From positions 496,001-560,000 of the forward strand of contig JAGEMR010000004.1 of the NCBI GenBank assembly GCA_021030915.1: a DNA stretch of 64,000 nucleotides, in the 5' to 3' direction. The notes beneath the pieces were generated by a model that ran no database searches, was not told the DNA's origin, and was given only the letters and a program-made list of their open reading frames with translations. Origin of the DNA: Astrothelium macrocarpum. Lineage: Eukaryota > Ascomycota > Dothideomycetes > Trypetheliales > Trypetheliaceae. A program made the translations under genes and the position numbers. Of this stretch, positions 1-10,345 are shown piece by piece (position 1 is the first letter of the stretch; each line of letters begins with the position of its first letter).

Positions 1-1460
1 TTTACAATGGTGTTCCAGTTCCAATCAAGGTTCCAACCGCTATAGCTCCGGAAACAGTGGGCAATTTTTCTCTGATCAAACTCATCAATACATTTGCTTC
101 AGGCTACTCGCGATCACCCGAGCCATTTCAAACTCATCCTCATTTAACTACGTCTGGCCCACTTACACATCCAATCATAGTCTTATTGAACGCCCTCTTG
201 ACCCAAAAGCGAGTCATCTTTCTTGGACATAATCAACCATCAGGTGAAGTTGCTGAGGCCGTATTAGCAGCATGTTCTCTCGCATCAGGTGGTATCCTTC
301 GTGGTTTCACCCGCCATGCCTTTCCCTACACGGATCTCACGAAAATCGACGATCTACTCAAAGTCCCTGGTTTTGTAGCAGGAGTCACCAATCCTGCTTT
401 TGCACTTAAGCCTGAGTGGTGGGATCTCCTATGCGATCTTCCAACTGGCAAGATGAAAATAAGCCCGAAAATCGATCCCGCTCCTATCACTGAGGGCATC
501 CAGTTCTTTCAACAGCAACAGGCCGGCCTAAGCAATGGTCGCAGTGGCTCTGATGTATCCAATTCTGGGATTTCGGGCGTCATGGGCATGTCTGTTCCAG
601 GTCTGGGTTCTCACTCCAACACCACCTCTCATTCCGAGTATTCTGGCGATGCAGCCTTTATGGAGTCTGTGATGCACAGTATCAATTCTCGCCATGGTGA
701 AGCTGCAATTCGGTCCAAATTCCGTGCTTTTGTCTCCAAATTCACCCGTCTTGCTGCCGCATTTGAGGAGTCTGTCTATGGTGCCTCTGCAATCTACATT
801 GGTGTTCGGAACTCACCGCCAGGCGAAAGTACTACATCTCCATCTACGACGTCCCCATCTACCTCCTCAAATAGTCCCATCGCCGGTCCGAACGGCCTGC
901 CGGATCCGCAACTCTCTGGCCATGGCTATGTCTGGCCGAATGAGGAAGCGCGCATTCGTGAATTGGCCGCCAATATTCACCGCATTGAAGGCTGGCGCAA
1001 TACACGCTCATACTACAACTTCATCTCTGACCTGGCCATCATCTATACCCGTCGCCCGATCAAAGATCTTGACTTGCTGCATCTACACGATCGCCTCCGT
1101 AGCCTTAAGCTTGGATCTGACGCCACAGCACCCATCTATCTTGCGCTTGTCAATCGCGTACGGACCTACGAGGAAATCTGCCAGCTCCTTGCGACGGTAG
1201 CGGAGAGCAGCGATATTGGAGGTGGTGGAGCGGCGAGTGGTGGGGCTGCAAGTGGTGGGAGCGGGAAAGCGGGTTTGTTTTGGATTGGACTGGGTCTGTT
1301 TCACCAGCGAGTGGAAGTGCGCGAGGGAGTTGTGGAGCTTTTGGAAAGGATTAGGGAACATGAGGCTGGACGGCATTTTTGGGCCGGACTAGGTAGGTTT
1401 GCTAAGCTGGCGTTTTTCAGGATCAAGAGGGAAAGAGAGAGCGGAGAAGCTGGTAAATGA
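1..1460 (+). CDS. Afi1/MesA-type DENN domain protein (5' end missing)
   Basis: The frame is open to the left edge (first whole codon at 3) and ends with TGA at 1458-1460, so only the C-terminal ~485 residues are here, as one exon. The visible part matches my recollection of the fungal Afi1/MesA family (Arf3-interacting, polarity and vesicle traffic at the plasma membrane), which has an AEX-3/DENN-like region. Recognisable blocks are a VPIKVPTAIAPETVG stretch at the very start, HPIIVLLNALLTQKRVIFLG and VTNPAFALKPEWWDLLCDLP. A Ser/Thr/Pro-rich linker lies around 820-880, and a Gly/Ala/Ser low-complexity run around 1215-1270 precedes a final helical segment. Neighbour: it converges with the aldehyde dehydrogenase 170 bp downstream. 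Family assignment is from memory of conserved blocks. The gene itself is secure. Confidence 0.8.
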   Translation, partial: YNGVPVPIKVPTAIAPETVGNFSLIKLINTFASGYSRSPEPFQTHPHLTTSGPLTHPIIVLLNALLTQKRVIFLGHNQPSGEVAEAVLAACSLASGGILRGFTRHAFPYTDLTKIDDLLKVPGFVAGVTNPAFALKPEWWDLLCDLPTGKMKISPKIDPAPITEGIQFFQQQQAGLSNGRSGSDVSNSGISGVMGMSVPGLGSHSNTTSHSEYSGDAAFMESVMHSINSRHGEAAIRSKFRAFVSKFTRLAAAFEESVYGASAIYIGVRNSPPGESTTSPSTTSPSTSSNSPIAGPNGLPDPQLSGHGYVWPNEEARIRELAANIHRIEGWRNTRSYYNFISDLAIIYTRRPIKDLDLLHLHDRLRSLKLGSDATAPIYLALVNRVRTYEEICQLLATVAESSDIGGGGAASGGAASGGSGKAGLFWIGLGLFHQRVEVREGVVELLERIREHEAGRHFWAGLGRFAKLAFFRIKRERESGEAGK

Positions 1461-1631
1461 GGCATGATGTTGATGGTGAATGAGAATATACAATGATGGC
1501 ATCTCTGCGGATGAGCCACTGATTTGTGCAAGTTTAAGGCACACATTCGGTCAAGTTTTACAATAAATCCGAAATACATTATTTTGCTGTATGTCCTTTC
1601 CAGTTGGACCCAATAATAGCCAACTCCACAC

Positions 1632-3149
1632 CTAATCCACATTCATATTGATATGGACCGTCTTGATCTCTAGATAATTCATCAAACCCTGCTTGCCAAG
1701 TTCCCGGCCAACTCCGCTTTGCTTGACACCTCCAAACGGCGTTTGTACATTTGGTGAGTGAGACGAGTTGACAGAAACCGTGCCACTCTCAAGAGCGGCA
1801 GATACTCTCAATGCCCGCGTTACAGATTGCGTATACAACGTTGCCGACAAACCAAATGTTGTATCATTCGCCAGCCTGATTGCTTCTTCTTCGGTCTCAA
1901 ATGTCTTGACGATCCCCACTGGACCAAAAATCTCTTCTTTGTAGATTTTTGCATTCTCGCTTGGATCTTTAAAGATGGTGGGGGCAATGAAATTACCCTT
2001 TTCTCCAATGCGAACTCCGCCAGTGACAAGACTAGCTTCTTTCTTCCCACTCTCAATGTAGCTCATGACTCGATCATATTGGATCTTGTCCGCCAATGGA
2101 CCCAGCATAGTCGTCGGAGCAAGGGTGTCGGCACCCATTCCTTTACCAGCAGCATCAAACCGTTCCTTGAGCTGGGCAATGAATTTGTCGGCAATGGACT
2201 TTTGGACGTAGGTACGGGAGGCAGCAGCACAGACTTGGCCAGTGAGGAGGAGAAAGCCCTGCGAACAAAAATTGAGAGCATTTTCCATGTTGGCATCCTC
2301 AAACACAATCGCAGGAGATTTGCCTCCCAGTTCAAGAGTACAGCGCTTCATGTTACTCTTGTTGGCCGCGTCGGCAACTTTTCGGCCGGTGCCTGCTGAG
2401 CCTGTAAAGCTGATCTTTTGGACTTTCATGTGCTGAGCTAGCAACTGCCCGGTCTTACCATCACCGGTGACCAAGTTAATTACTCCAGGAGGGAAGCCAG
2501 CTTCCTTGATGAGCGAGCCTAACGAAAGGACACCGAGAGGAGACTTCTCTGATGTCTTGTAGATGAAGGTATTACCTGCCGCAAGAGCAGGAGCGACTTT
2601 CCAGGAAAAGAGTATCAGAGATGCATTCCATGCACCGATACCAGCACAAACTCCAATTGGCTCGTAACGAACTATCTTGTAGGTGCCATCGTCAGCTGGA
2701 TATTGTTCACCAGCAATCTTATCTGCCCAGCCCGCGTAATAGCGAAACGTGTCGGCAGCACTCTTTGCCACGAAAGTTTGGATTGACAAAGGCGCACCCA
2801 TTGCAATGGTCTCGAGCCTGGCAATTTCGCTGGCTTTGGCTTCGATGAGGTCAGCGAATTTGAATATCATCTTTGCACGATCGGCAGCTTTGATGCCCCG
2901 CCAAGAAGGGTCCTTGAATGCTCTGCTTGCAGCATCGACTGCGGCATCAATGTCTGCTTCACCTGCGGTTTGGACTTTGTCGGTAATCACTTCATCCGTA
3001 GCTGGATTGGTGACTTTCCAAGTTTCCCCAGACTTGGAGTCGACATACTACCATTTGTGAGCGTGCCAAAACCATGGAATTAGGTGCTTTCTCTGACAGA
3101 CCTGGTTATCGATGAACAATTGAGTTTGGATGCTATGGTTTGTTGCCAT
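1632..3149 (-). CDS. NAD(P)-dependent aldehyde dehydrogenase, two exons
   Basis: This is a class 1/2-type aldehyde dehydrogenase that oxidises an aldehyde to the acid. Exon 1 is 3149-3102 and encodes the first 16 residues (ending FIDNQ). A 54 nt intron (3101-3048, GT-AG) is removed in phase 0. Exon 2 (3047-1632) continues with YVDSKSGETW. The product is 487 residues, close to the usual ~490. Visible catalytic features are WNAS (oxyanion Asn, ~157), FTGS(A)GTG in the cofactor region, LELGGKSP (general-base Glu, ~255), GQVC (nucleophile Cys, ~289) and EEIFGPV. The N-terminus shows no presequence or signal peptide, so it is probably cytosolic. The start is the only ATG giving the expected family N-terminus. 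The substrate cannot be read from the sequence. Confidence 0.93.
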
Positions 3150-5210
3150 TTTGATAGTTTGAGCTAACAGCAAGCTGGTGGATTACCTTGGAACTACGGA
3201 CTACGATGGCAAAAGCAACAAAGGGGAGATGAGATTGCAGAAAACTCGAAACTGTGCGAGCTTTTCGTAATAAATGTAAGCTGCTCTTCAGCTGGCATGT
3301 GCCCCAATGAATAGCTAACGAACGTGGGAGAGGGAGGAAGCCCCTGTCGACGTCATCGAAATAAGAAGGCGTGGAGCGGAGAAATCAGACGCCACAACTG
3401 AGCAGGTACATGGAAGACACCTGAAATAAGTAAGGTTCTTACATTCTCATCCAAGGGCGAAGACCGCTCTATGCAAAATAGCGTAGGATGTTACGAGGCA
3501 GGAGAGATCTGCATCGTGTAGCCAAAACTACTCTGCGAGTCAGAGTGGTCCATGGAAGTTCAGCCTTTTCTAACAGGCGAACATTTAAGTGATCCATGTA
3601 AGGTTGCTTTTGCAGAGTGCTGAATGAGTAGGCGGGTCCACGAGCTTTTAATGAGGCTTGAAATCCTACAACAGCCCCGAAAGCTAATCTCAGTCAGTAG
3701 GAAATCTTGAATCCGATATTAACTTACGCCCCCACAATGTGTAAAGTAAGCACTAGCGGCACGTAGCTCTTGAGATCTTGGCACGCGGTTGAAAGAATGG
3801 TGGAGACACTAAAATCCACCGTGCTCGCCACATCGGTAGTTCTTTGTCAGCACTTTTTCATCTCACGACAAACACTAAGAAAAATGAGACCTGAAATAGC
3901 GCGAAATAAAACCCAAAGAGGTTTGTATTATCAAAATCAAAAGAAAATAAAAATATTAAACTAAATGACCGGATTTTAGTGTGCACAGTCTTCTTTCAAC
4001 CGCTTGGCTTGATTCAGCCGGAACCACACGCATCTAGGCGGGCTCTGTTAGTCACCTAGCTCACTCTGTGGAGGGGGATGGAGGGGCATGGCGGGGCACA
4101 GCAGGCCAAAGATAATAACACTCCATCAGTACGCAAGTGTACGAGAAACACAAAAGCCGCAATCTTACGCATTTCATTCCCCCATCAAATAAATCTTCTT
4201 CATCAGTTGACAGCACCAAGCACTCAGAACACCTTGTGTTTTGATTGGGAGCTGATTGAACGCGAGATCCGAACTTGGGAGACCCTCAAAACATCTGGCA
4301 TAGAACTTATCACGTTTCTTTCAACTGGCTGTATCACAGTACTTGCCTGGTAGTCTTGAGTTCTTTTCAGTTCTATCTACAACGAGATCTCTCCATCCAG
4401 TTGCTTTCGGCAACAGCTCTTCCCTATTTGAATTCAGACCCGGACCTCTAAGAAATCCTGTCACCCAGACAATCGAGTCACGGGCGTAGTGTAGATTTCT
4501 GCATCCTCGCTTAGTATCACTTGCTCACAGTTGCAAGATGGGGGATATCGTTAATGCAACAACCCGCTATGAAGCTGAAACAGAGAAGGGGGAAGAACCC
4601 GAAGCTCTGATTACGAGCGTTTGAAAAAGAGACTCACAGCTCGTATAGAGAACGTGTGCGGTCCAAAAACCATTGAAATTGCTTTAACGGATTGAGTCGC
4701 GGATAAAACGGGACGCCGTTGCCTATGAAAAAAAGTATCACCTCGGTCACAGATTGAGCGTTCGTTGTAAGACATTAAAGCCCTTCAAACCGGCATTGCA
4801 TTTGCCGACTTGCCAAGGGCAAAAAGATTCCTCGAAAACCAGGCTTATTCATACAATAAAGGACAATTCTGGGAGCCTAATTTCCCCTCCGTCTCATGAT
4901 ATCGGCAAGAATAAATGCCTAAAAAGATCATGCGCAGCATACATGCATATAGATGTATGTACATATGAACCTGCTTCCATCCAATCTCGTTGAATTATGG
5001 GAATTACGATCGTTTGGAGTTTGATCTTGGAGCTCCATCCTGTGTCACAAAGAAGGCAAGACCACTCGTCTCGTGTAGCCAGGACTCGCTTATTTTCCAC
5101 AGTCCATCATCAATAGACAAACTCCTCAACTCTTTCACCTACCTAATTGCTACCCTTTAACACAGCAGGTGCAAAGTTAGACACTCCAGTCCCTTGTTTC
5201 TGCCGAGACT
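3150..5210. other. Gene-free stretch, 2.1 kb
   Basis: Contains the 5' region of the aldehyde dehydrogenase. Only short open frames without family motifs or coherent splice structures are present. No tRNA-like B box or clear repeat was seen. Confidence 0.5.
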
Positions 5211-6944
5211 TTAATGGGCATTATCCTCAAGATCCTTGTTGGTGTTGAGCGATGATTTGGCATCTGAGCCGTCATCACTCTCTTCCTCAGCCAAATCCCT
5301 CAATAGCACTGCAATATCCCTGCTCTCAATCGCCTCAAGTTTCTCCCTACATCCATTACACATCCTCAGACAACACCAATGGCACCTCCATCTCTGTTCG
5401 AAATCGGCATTTTCGCACAACATGCAAGCCACAGGAGCGTGGTTGTTTTTGGACCGGTGAAGAATACGGTGTGAGTGTAGGCAGCTGACTTGCATCGGCG
5501 TCAATGGTGGGGCGGGAGCTGGTAGCGAGGGCGAATGAGGTAAAGCGTACGTTGGCGCAAATCGGGGATGAGTTGTAATGTCGGACGCAAGGCTTGCAGT
5601 CGTCGGGAAAGAGGTAACAGAGGCGAGCTTTCTTGACATCACCGCCGAGTGCGAACTGTCAGCCTCGCTTTGAGAAAGGCGGTTGATATATGCGGTCATT
5701 GATTGTAGAGCACAGGCGTCCTGGGAGCTGTTAGTATGTTGATAGCACATTAATATTATCTGCCAAGCGGGGCAAAAGGCGAATAACGAACTTGGAAGAT
5801 CTGGACTCCAGTGCCAGATTTAGGTCGTGCTCGCGGTGTGGCTTGTTCATCGTTGTGCAAGGGCACTGGCTCCACATCCATGCCATATTTTCCTGGACTT
5901 TCTTCGGGCATCAGTGAGGGTGTCGGCAATCTTAGCATTGGTGTTTTGGTCCGAGAGCCATCTCTAATTGGCTTTTCGTCCTTATCATATGGTGGAGTCG
6001 ATGGCACAGTTTGGATTGAAGGTTGTTGTGATTCCAGATATTGTCCCGTAGAAGTCGGATTAGAGGAGTGGTGACTTTCTTGAGTTGGCTTCTCTGTAGA
6101 GGGTTGGGGGTGATCGCTAACAGTTCGTTTGGGCGGTGAGGGATTTTGGTTTGGGAAAACGAATGTAGGTGGTCGTGGGGGGAGGGATTTTGAACGTCGC
6201 CTGAACATCGTATGCTTGCGTTTCGGAAGTTGATGCGTAAGATCCGAGTGCGCAGTCTCTTTCGATACACTCCCGCCCATGATGGGATATTCGGTAGTTT
6301 CTGCAAGAGCAGAATCTTCGCTCGCTGGGCAATAGCGGATGTCTCGACTTTGATCTCCTGTAGGCGACAGACTGTTGCGGTACTCTATTTCTGTTTGTGG
6401 AAGCAAAGGAGAGTTCGTCGTTGCAGCGTAGTTAGCTTGTAGATCGAGTCGTGGAGGTCTGTTTGCCCGTATAATTGCGTGGGCGTTCGATAAGTCAAGC
6501 TTGGGAAGCGATGTAAACAGTGGTGGATCACCGGTGCTTGCATTGTCTGTAAACGGAAGTAAGTATCCGACAAAAGTAGAACTTTTGATCAAGGAACCAT
6601 AATAGAACTTTGATATCACGACAATCAACATGTTCTAAGCGGCAAGTTGCCCAATGATTATAGAGATTTTTGGTAAATTGGGTTTGACGAGACAAACAAA
6701 GATCTAATCACCCACGTTTTTCCATCGAGCAAGGCCTTTGCAGCGTTTCAAATGCCTTCTCCCTCTCTCTATAACTGCTGTCCAACGGCGAAAGTGAATC
6801 TCGCGGTTCCTCTTCATCTTCCTGACTCTTGTCTTGATCGAACTTCCAGTGATTCCAATATTCATCCCGTGCAAACGAGTTGTACGATTCCTTTACCGGC
6901 CTCGTCCATGGCGATCGTGCTTGCATGACTGCGTAGAAATTCAT
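5211..6944 (-). CDS. Unrecognised protein with C-terminal Cys-rich (zinc-finger-like) motif, three exons
   Basis: Function unknown. Exons: 6944-6716, 6546-5792 and 5720-5211, with introns of 169 nt (GTGGGT...TACAG, phase 1) and 71 nt (GTTCGT...TACTAAC...CAG, phase 0). Frames close to give 497 residues. The N-terminus reads MNFYAVMQARSPWTRP. The middle is Ser/Pro/Arg-rich and probably disordered. The C-terminal ~130 residues carry a compact Cys cluster, CMLC...CHWCCLRMCNGC (spacing CX2C-X10-CX2CC-X3-CX2C), preceded by His residues and followed by an acidic tail. It looks like a small treble-clef/RING-like zinc site. The first intron is long for this locus, and an acceptor-like CTCCAG just upstream of the ATG leaves room for an extra 5' exon. 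The gene is likely real; the start is less sure. Confidence 0.72.
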
Positions 6945-7906
6945 GGCTTTCCTGGAGAGTGTGACAACCACTAATTAGACCAGAGATAAGGAAAAGAAGA
7001 AGATTTCGCTGAAATATTTGACAGCGTCATGGCTTCGAGGCCCATGTTCATATCCGTACTCCACTAAATATCCACTCAAGCCTTTTCCAATCCATGTTGA
7101 AAGACATTATGCTCCCAACACGTCTCAGGGCAAACGACAGCATCCCTACAGCAGTTGCGTGGCCGTTGGTTCAGATATGTGCAAGCAAGATCGACTGTGG
7201 ATCTGACGGGTAAAACATCCGCAGTCTTGCCATGCAAACCGCGTGGGAGTAAAACCCTGCGACCGTTTTCTTAAACTCGCAACTTCACCAGTGGGGGCTC
7301 ACATGTCCTTGTTAAGATCCCTCGACGAAATTAGGCCTTTACGTGTGCTCGAAGAAGCAGCAAAGACATGCTGCGGCGCGCTTGATGCAGTGCGGAAGGT
7401 GCCGAAAGTTTGAGCGGCGTTACGAGATAGATTTGAAGGATCATCCATAATCTACTGACAGGTGGATCCTTTCCAACCATCCAGATCCTTGGGACTCGGA
7501 ACATCGCCTATCCAATCCAATGAATTTGGAAAGTTTCATCCCCTCTGACACAAAACTTTTGGTCTGATGCTTTGATTTATCCGCAAAATTTGATGTTTTA
7601 ATGTGCTCGCAAGCATCAAAAGCTAGCTTGAAACCTTTTTCAAAAAGCAGGGCGATGTACGAACTGTAAGAATGAGCTCTATTATATACGTTTATGTAAT
7701 ACAGGTGCATAAAGTGGTATATGATCGCCGCTATAGCTCAAGCATGCACGAACCATGTACAGAACAGGTCTGATAGCTAGATGAAACAGCATTCTCATCT
7801 AACGTAACGTATACCGCCTTGGCGATTAGCCCACCTCCCTCCTTAGCAAAATCCGAATGAAATGAATCGAACACTCTGCGGAGTAGACCACCAGAGACCA
7901 CGATTA
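6945..7906. other. Gene-free stretch, about 1 kb
   Basis: Lies between the 3' end of the RGS-LOV gene and the 5' end of the Cys-motif protein gene. Short open frames only. It presumably holds the promoter of the latter. Confidence 0.5.
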
Positions 7907-10345
7907 TCAAATGGCAAAACTTTGTTCGCTTGCTGCCCGATTGGGGCTATCCCCACCTCTCAATCCATTGATTCTGGCCGGGCTTGGCATGGAAGAGCTT
8001 GGCCTCCTTGAAACTTTGCCATAGTACTCATTTGGTCCGGAAAATCCGGCTCCCCGACTTTGGCTCGTTTCTCTTTGATGTCCACCAATTACAGACGCCA
8101 CCGGGGGGGCTTGTCGTATCCTTCTCTTCATTCCAGACTCATCTTTGTCGTCATCCACCAGCACTACCATCCACACCCCGACCTGTCCATTTTGGCCTAT
8201 CAGGGGCGTGCAGTGAATCCATCTGCTACGGCCAGGATTGTCTTCATTGACGTCATCCGGACGAGCGATCCAGCGAATCTTTGCAGTCACGCCACGTCCT
8301 GAAGCAAGAGCTTGGGTGAGCTCATCGCGTACGCGGGGGGACCCACCGATGCGTTGTAAAAAGTGCGACTGAAGGATGCCAGGCACTCGCAAAGTAGGTG
8401 AAGTGAATAGGATGCGGAGCGACGGGTACGGTCGAACGAGAAGATACTGTGATTGGTCAATCGGATTCTGTCCCATTTTAAGATCTGACAGCACGTCTCA
8501 CATTTTGGTAAACACCCTGAAGGCGGCCGTCCATTCTAGCGCTTGCTGACATGTATGACTTGCCGGCTATGTTCGAGTCAGGACTAAAATCTTTGATCAA
8601 AAGTCGTGGCTGATGCCAGGCTGCAGCCTCGGACTCTGTGTCATTGGTCTGCTCACGATGCATGCGTCCTCCCGTCTTTCGCACTGTATCAAGTTCAGCA
8701 ACATTGAGCATTTCGCTCAATTTCTGAAACTCATCCTTGGGGGTTTCTTCCTGAAGCTCCCCGCTTTGTCGTTTTATGAGGCGTTGGAGGCCTTCAAGAT
8801 CTGTACAATCCTTGACCAGGCCGCTAACATCAACTTGCGCACCAATGAAATACCGAACCGTTCCACGGCTGTCCACTAAAGGAGCAATCATGAGCAGATT
8901 CATGAAGGGCGATCCGTCACGCCGACTGAAACTCTATTAGAGACGTATAGGCATTTGATGCTTGTACCTTACTAATTGACGAATATCTCGCTATGCTCTT
9001 TGCCCGTTCTGACGGCTTGACTTAACCGTGCAATCGCGTACGAATCAGTCCTTGGTCCCTGGAGGAATCTACAGTTGCGTCCGATAGCATAGCCAACTCC
9101 GTATTGTGTGGTGCGATGGAATTCTGCGTCAATAAGATGATGAATCGAATGTGATTAAGCATTGATGCATACCTTCCGAAGCAAAGACAATGGGATTGTC
9201 AGGTCTTGATGGATCTGTTAGACAAAATGTCTCTGCTAAGCCCTCTGATGCCTCACGTAAGTGTGGAGCAAGGGTCCCGGTTATCCTCTTCTGAATACTA
9301 ACACTGACCAGTTGTATCCACGTGTGCGCGATATATGCTGGTAAATCTTCCCTCACCATGCTTATGAATGCCTGTTCTGCTTTGTCCTCGAGTACTGAAT
9401 TGGTGGTAGGCTTCGCTGGGTGTTCAGTAAAGTCGAAACCGTCGACAGGCTCGAGGGCTTCGGAAACGGCATTCGCATAACTGATTGCCTTGATTGCTTT
9501 GAGCGTCTCGAGGTAGTATATCAAAAGAGGCACGGATTTTTGTCGATGTTGGCTTAGAAACGATGTGAATTTCATCAATAGTGTCGGGTCGGAAAATATG
9601 ATTTCGAGATGTTCCCGCGCAAACATTTGTGTCGCCCTTCTCTCTAATGAAAACATATTTGGAGCAGTGTCTGATGGAGCAACAAGCTCAAAAGATTTGG
9701 GGTCATCTTCCAACACAGGCTCAAGAGGATCTGCTTCATCGAGGGGGCCTTTGGTTTGAAGAGCTGGTAAGGGTGGCATTGATGATGCTTCCGTCTCATA
9801 CGACATGATGGAATCTGCAGAGCTCCGCTCGCGTTCTGGAGTGGTCGGGGCGGATGAGCTAGGATCACGTTTCCATTGTTTTTGGTCCTTTCTACTACTG
9901 CTCCTGTTCGAAGAATTAGCTAAACCTTGACAAAGTGTTAATCAAGATGCTACCTAGCACGAGATTGCGCGGGCATGCCTCGCCGTTTTAAATCTGGAGG
10001 TGGCGGCGCTGCTTCATTGTCAGGAGAGGACGTCGTATCGAAATCCGGGAGCTTTTGTGTGGTATTGCCTGTGTGTGAAATGTCTGTCCCTGGTAGTGTA
10101 TCTGCCCTCATGGACCGGACAGATTTACTGTCTTGGAAATCCCGGATTCGTGGTTCCATGTCGTCTTTTGCTCTGTCCGTGCTGATCTGTGGTACCCGTG
10201 AACTTGGTTCCTGTGACATCAGCTCTGGACGTTTCTCAGTCGGAGAGCTAATCTTTTCTCGTAATCTCGCTCGAGAGGCGCGTTCTACAAGTCGTGATCG
10301 TGATAGGTACTGAGCGGTAGAACTGGGCGATTTAGAAGCAGGCAT
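7907..10345 (-). CDS. RGS-LOV blue-light photoreceptor (BcLOV4-like), five exons
   Basis: Exons: 10345-9954, 9903-9173, 9123-8973, 8925-8502 and 8446-7907. The introns are 50, 49, 47 and 55 nt, all GT-AG, and the frames close to 745 residues. Order: a basic Ser/Arg-rich N-terminus (~1-220), an RGS-like helical domain (~223-335, starting MFAREHLEIIFSDP), a LOV domain (~345-455), a linker, and a second PAS-like region (~567-680) with a low-complexity tail. LOV chemistry looks complete: GRNCRFLQG with the adduct-forming Cys (~392), NYRRDGSPF flavin contacts, and FIGAQVD with the photo-switch Gln. Fungal RGS-LOV proteins (BcLOV4 of Botrytis) bind FMN and move to the plasma membrane in blue light. 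This product should therefore link light to membrane or G-protein signalling. The start is the first in-frame ATG after an upstream stop region. Confidence 0.9.
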
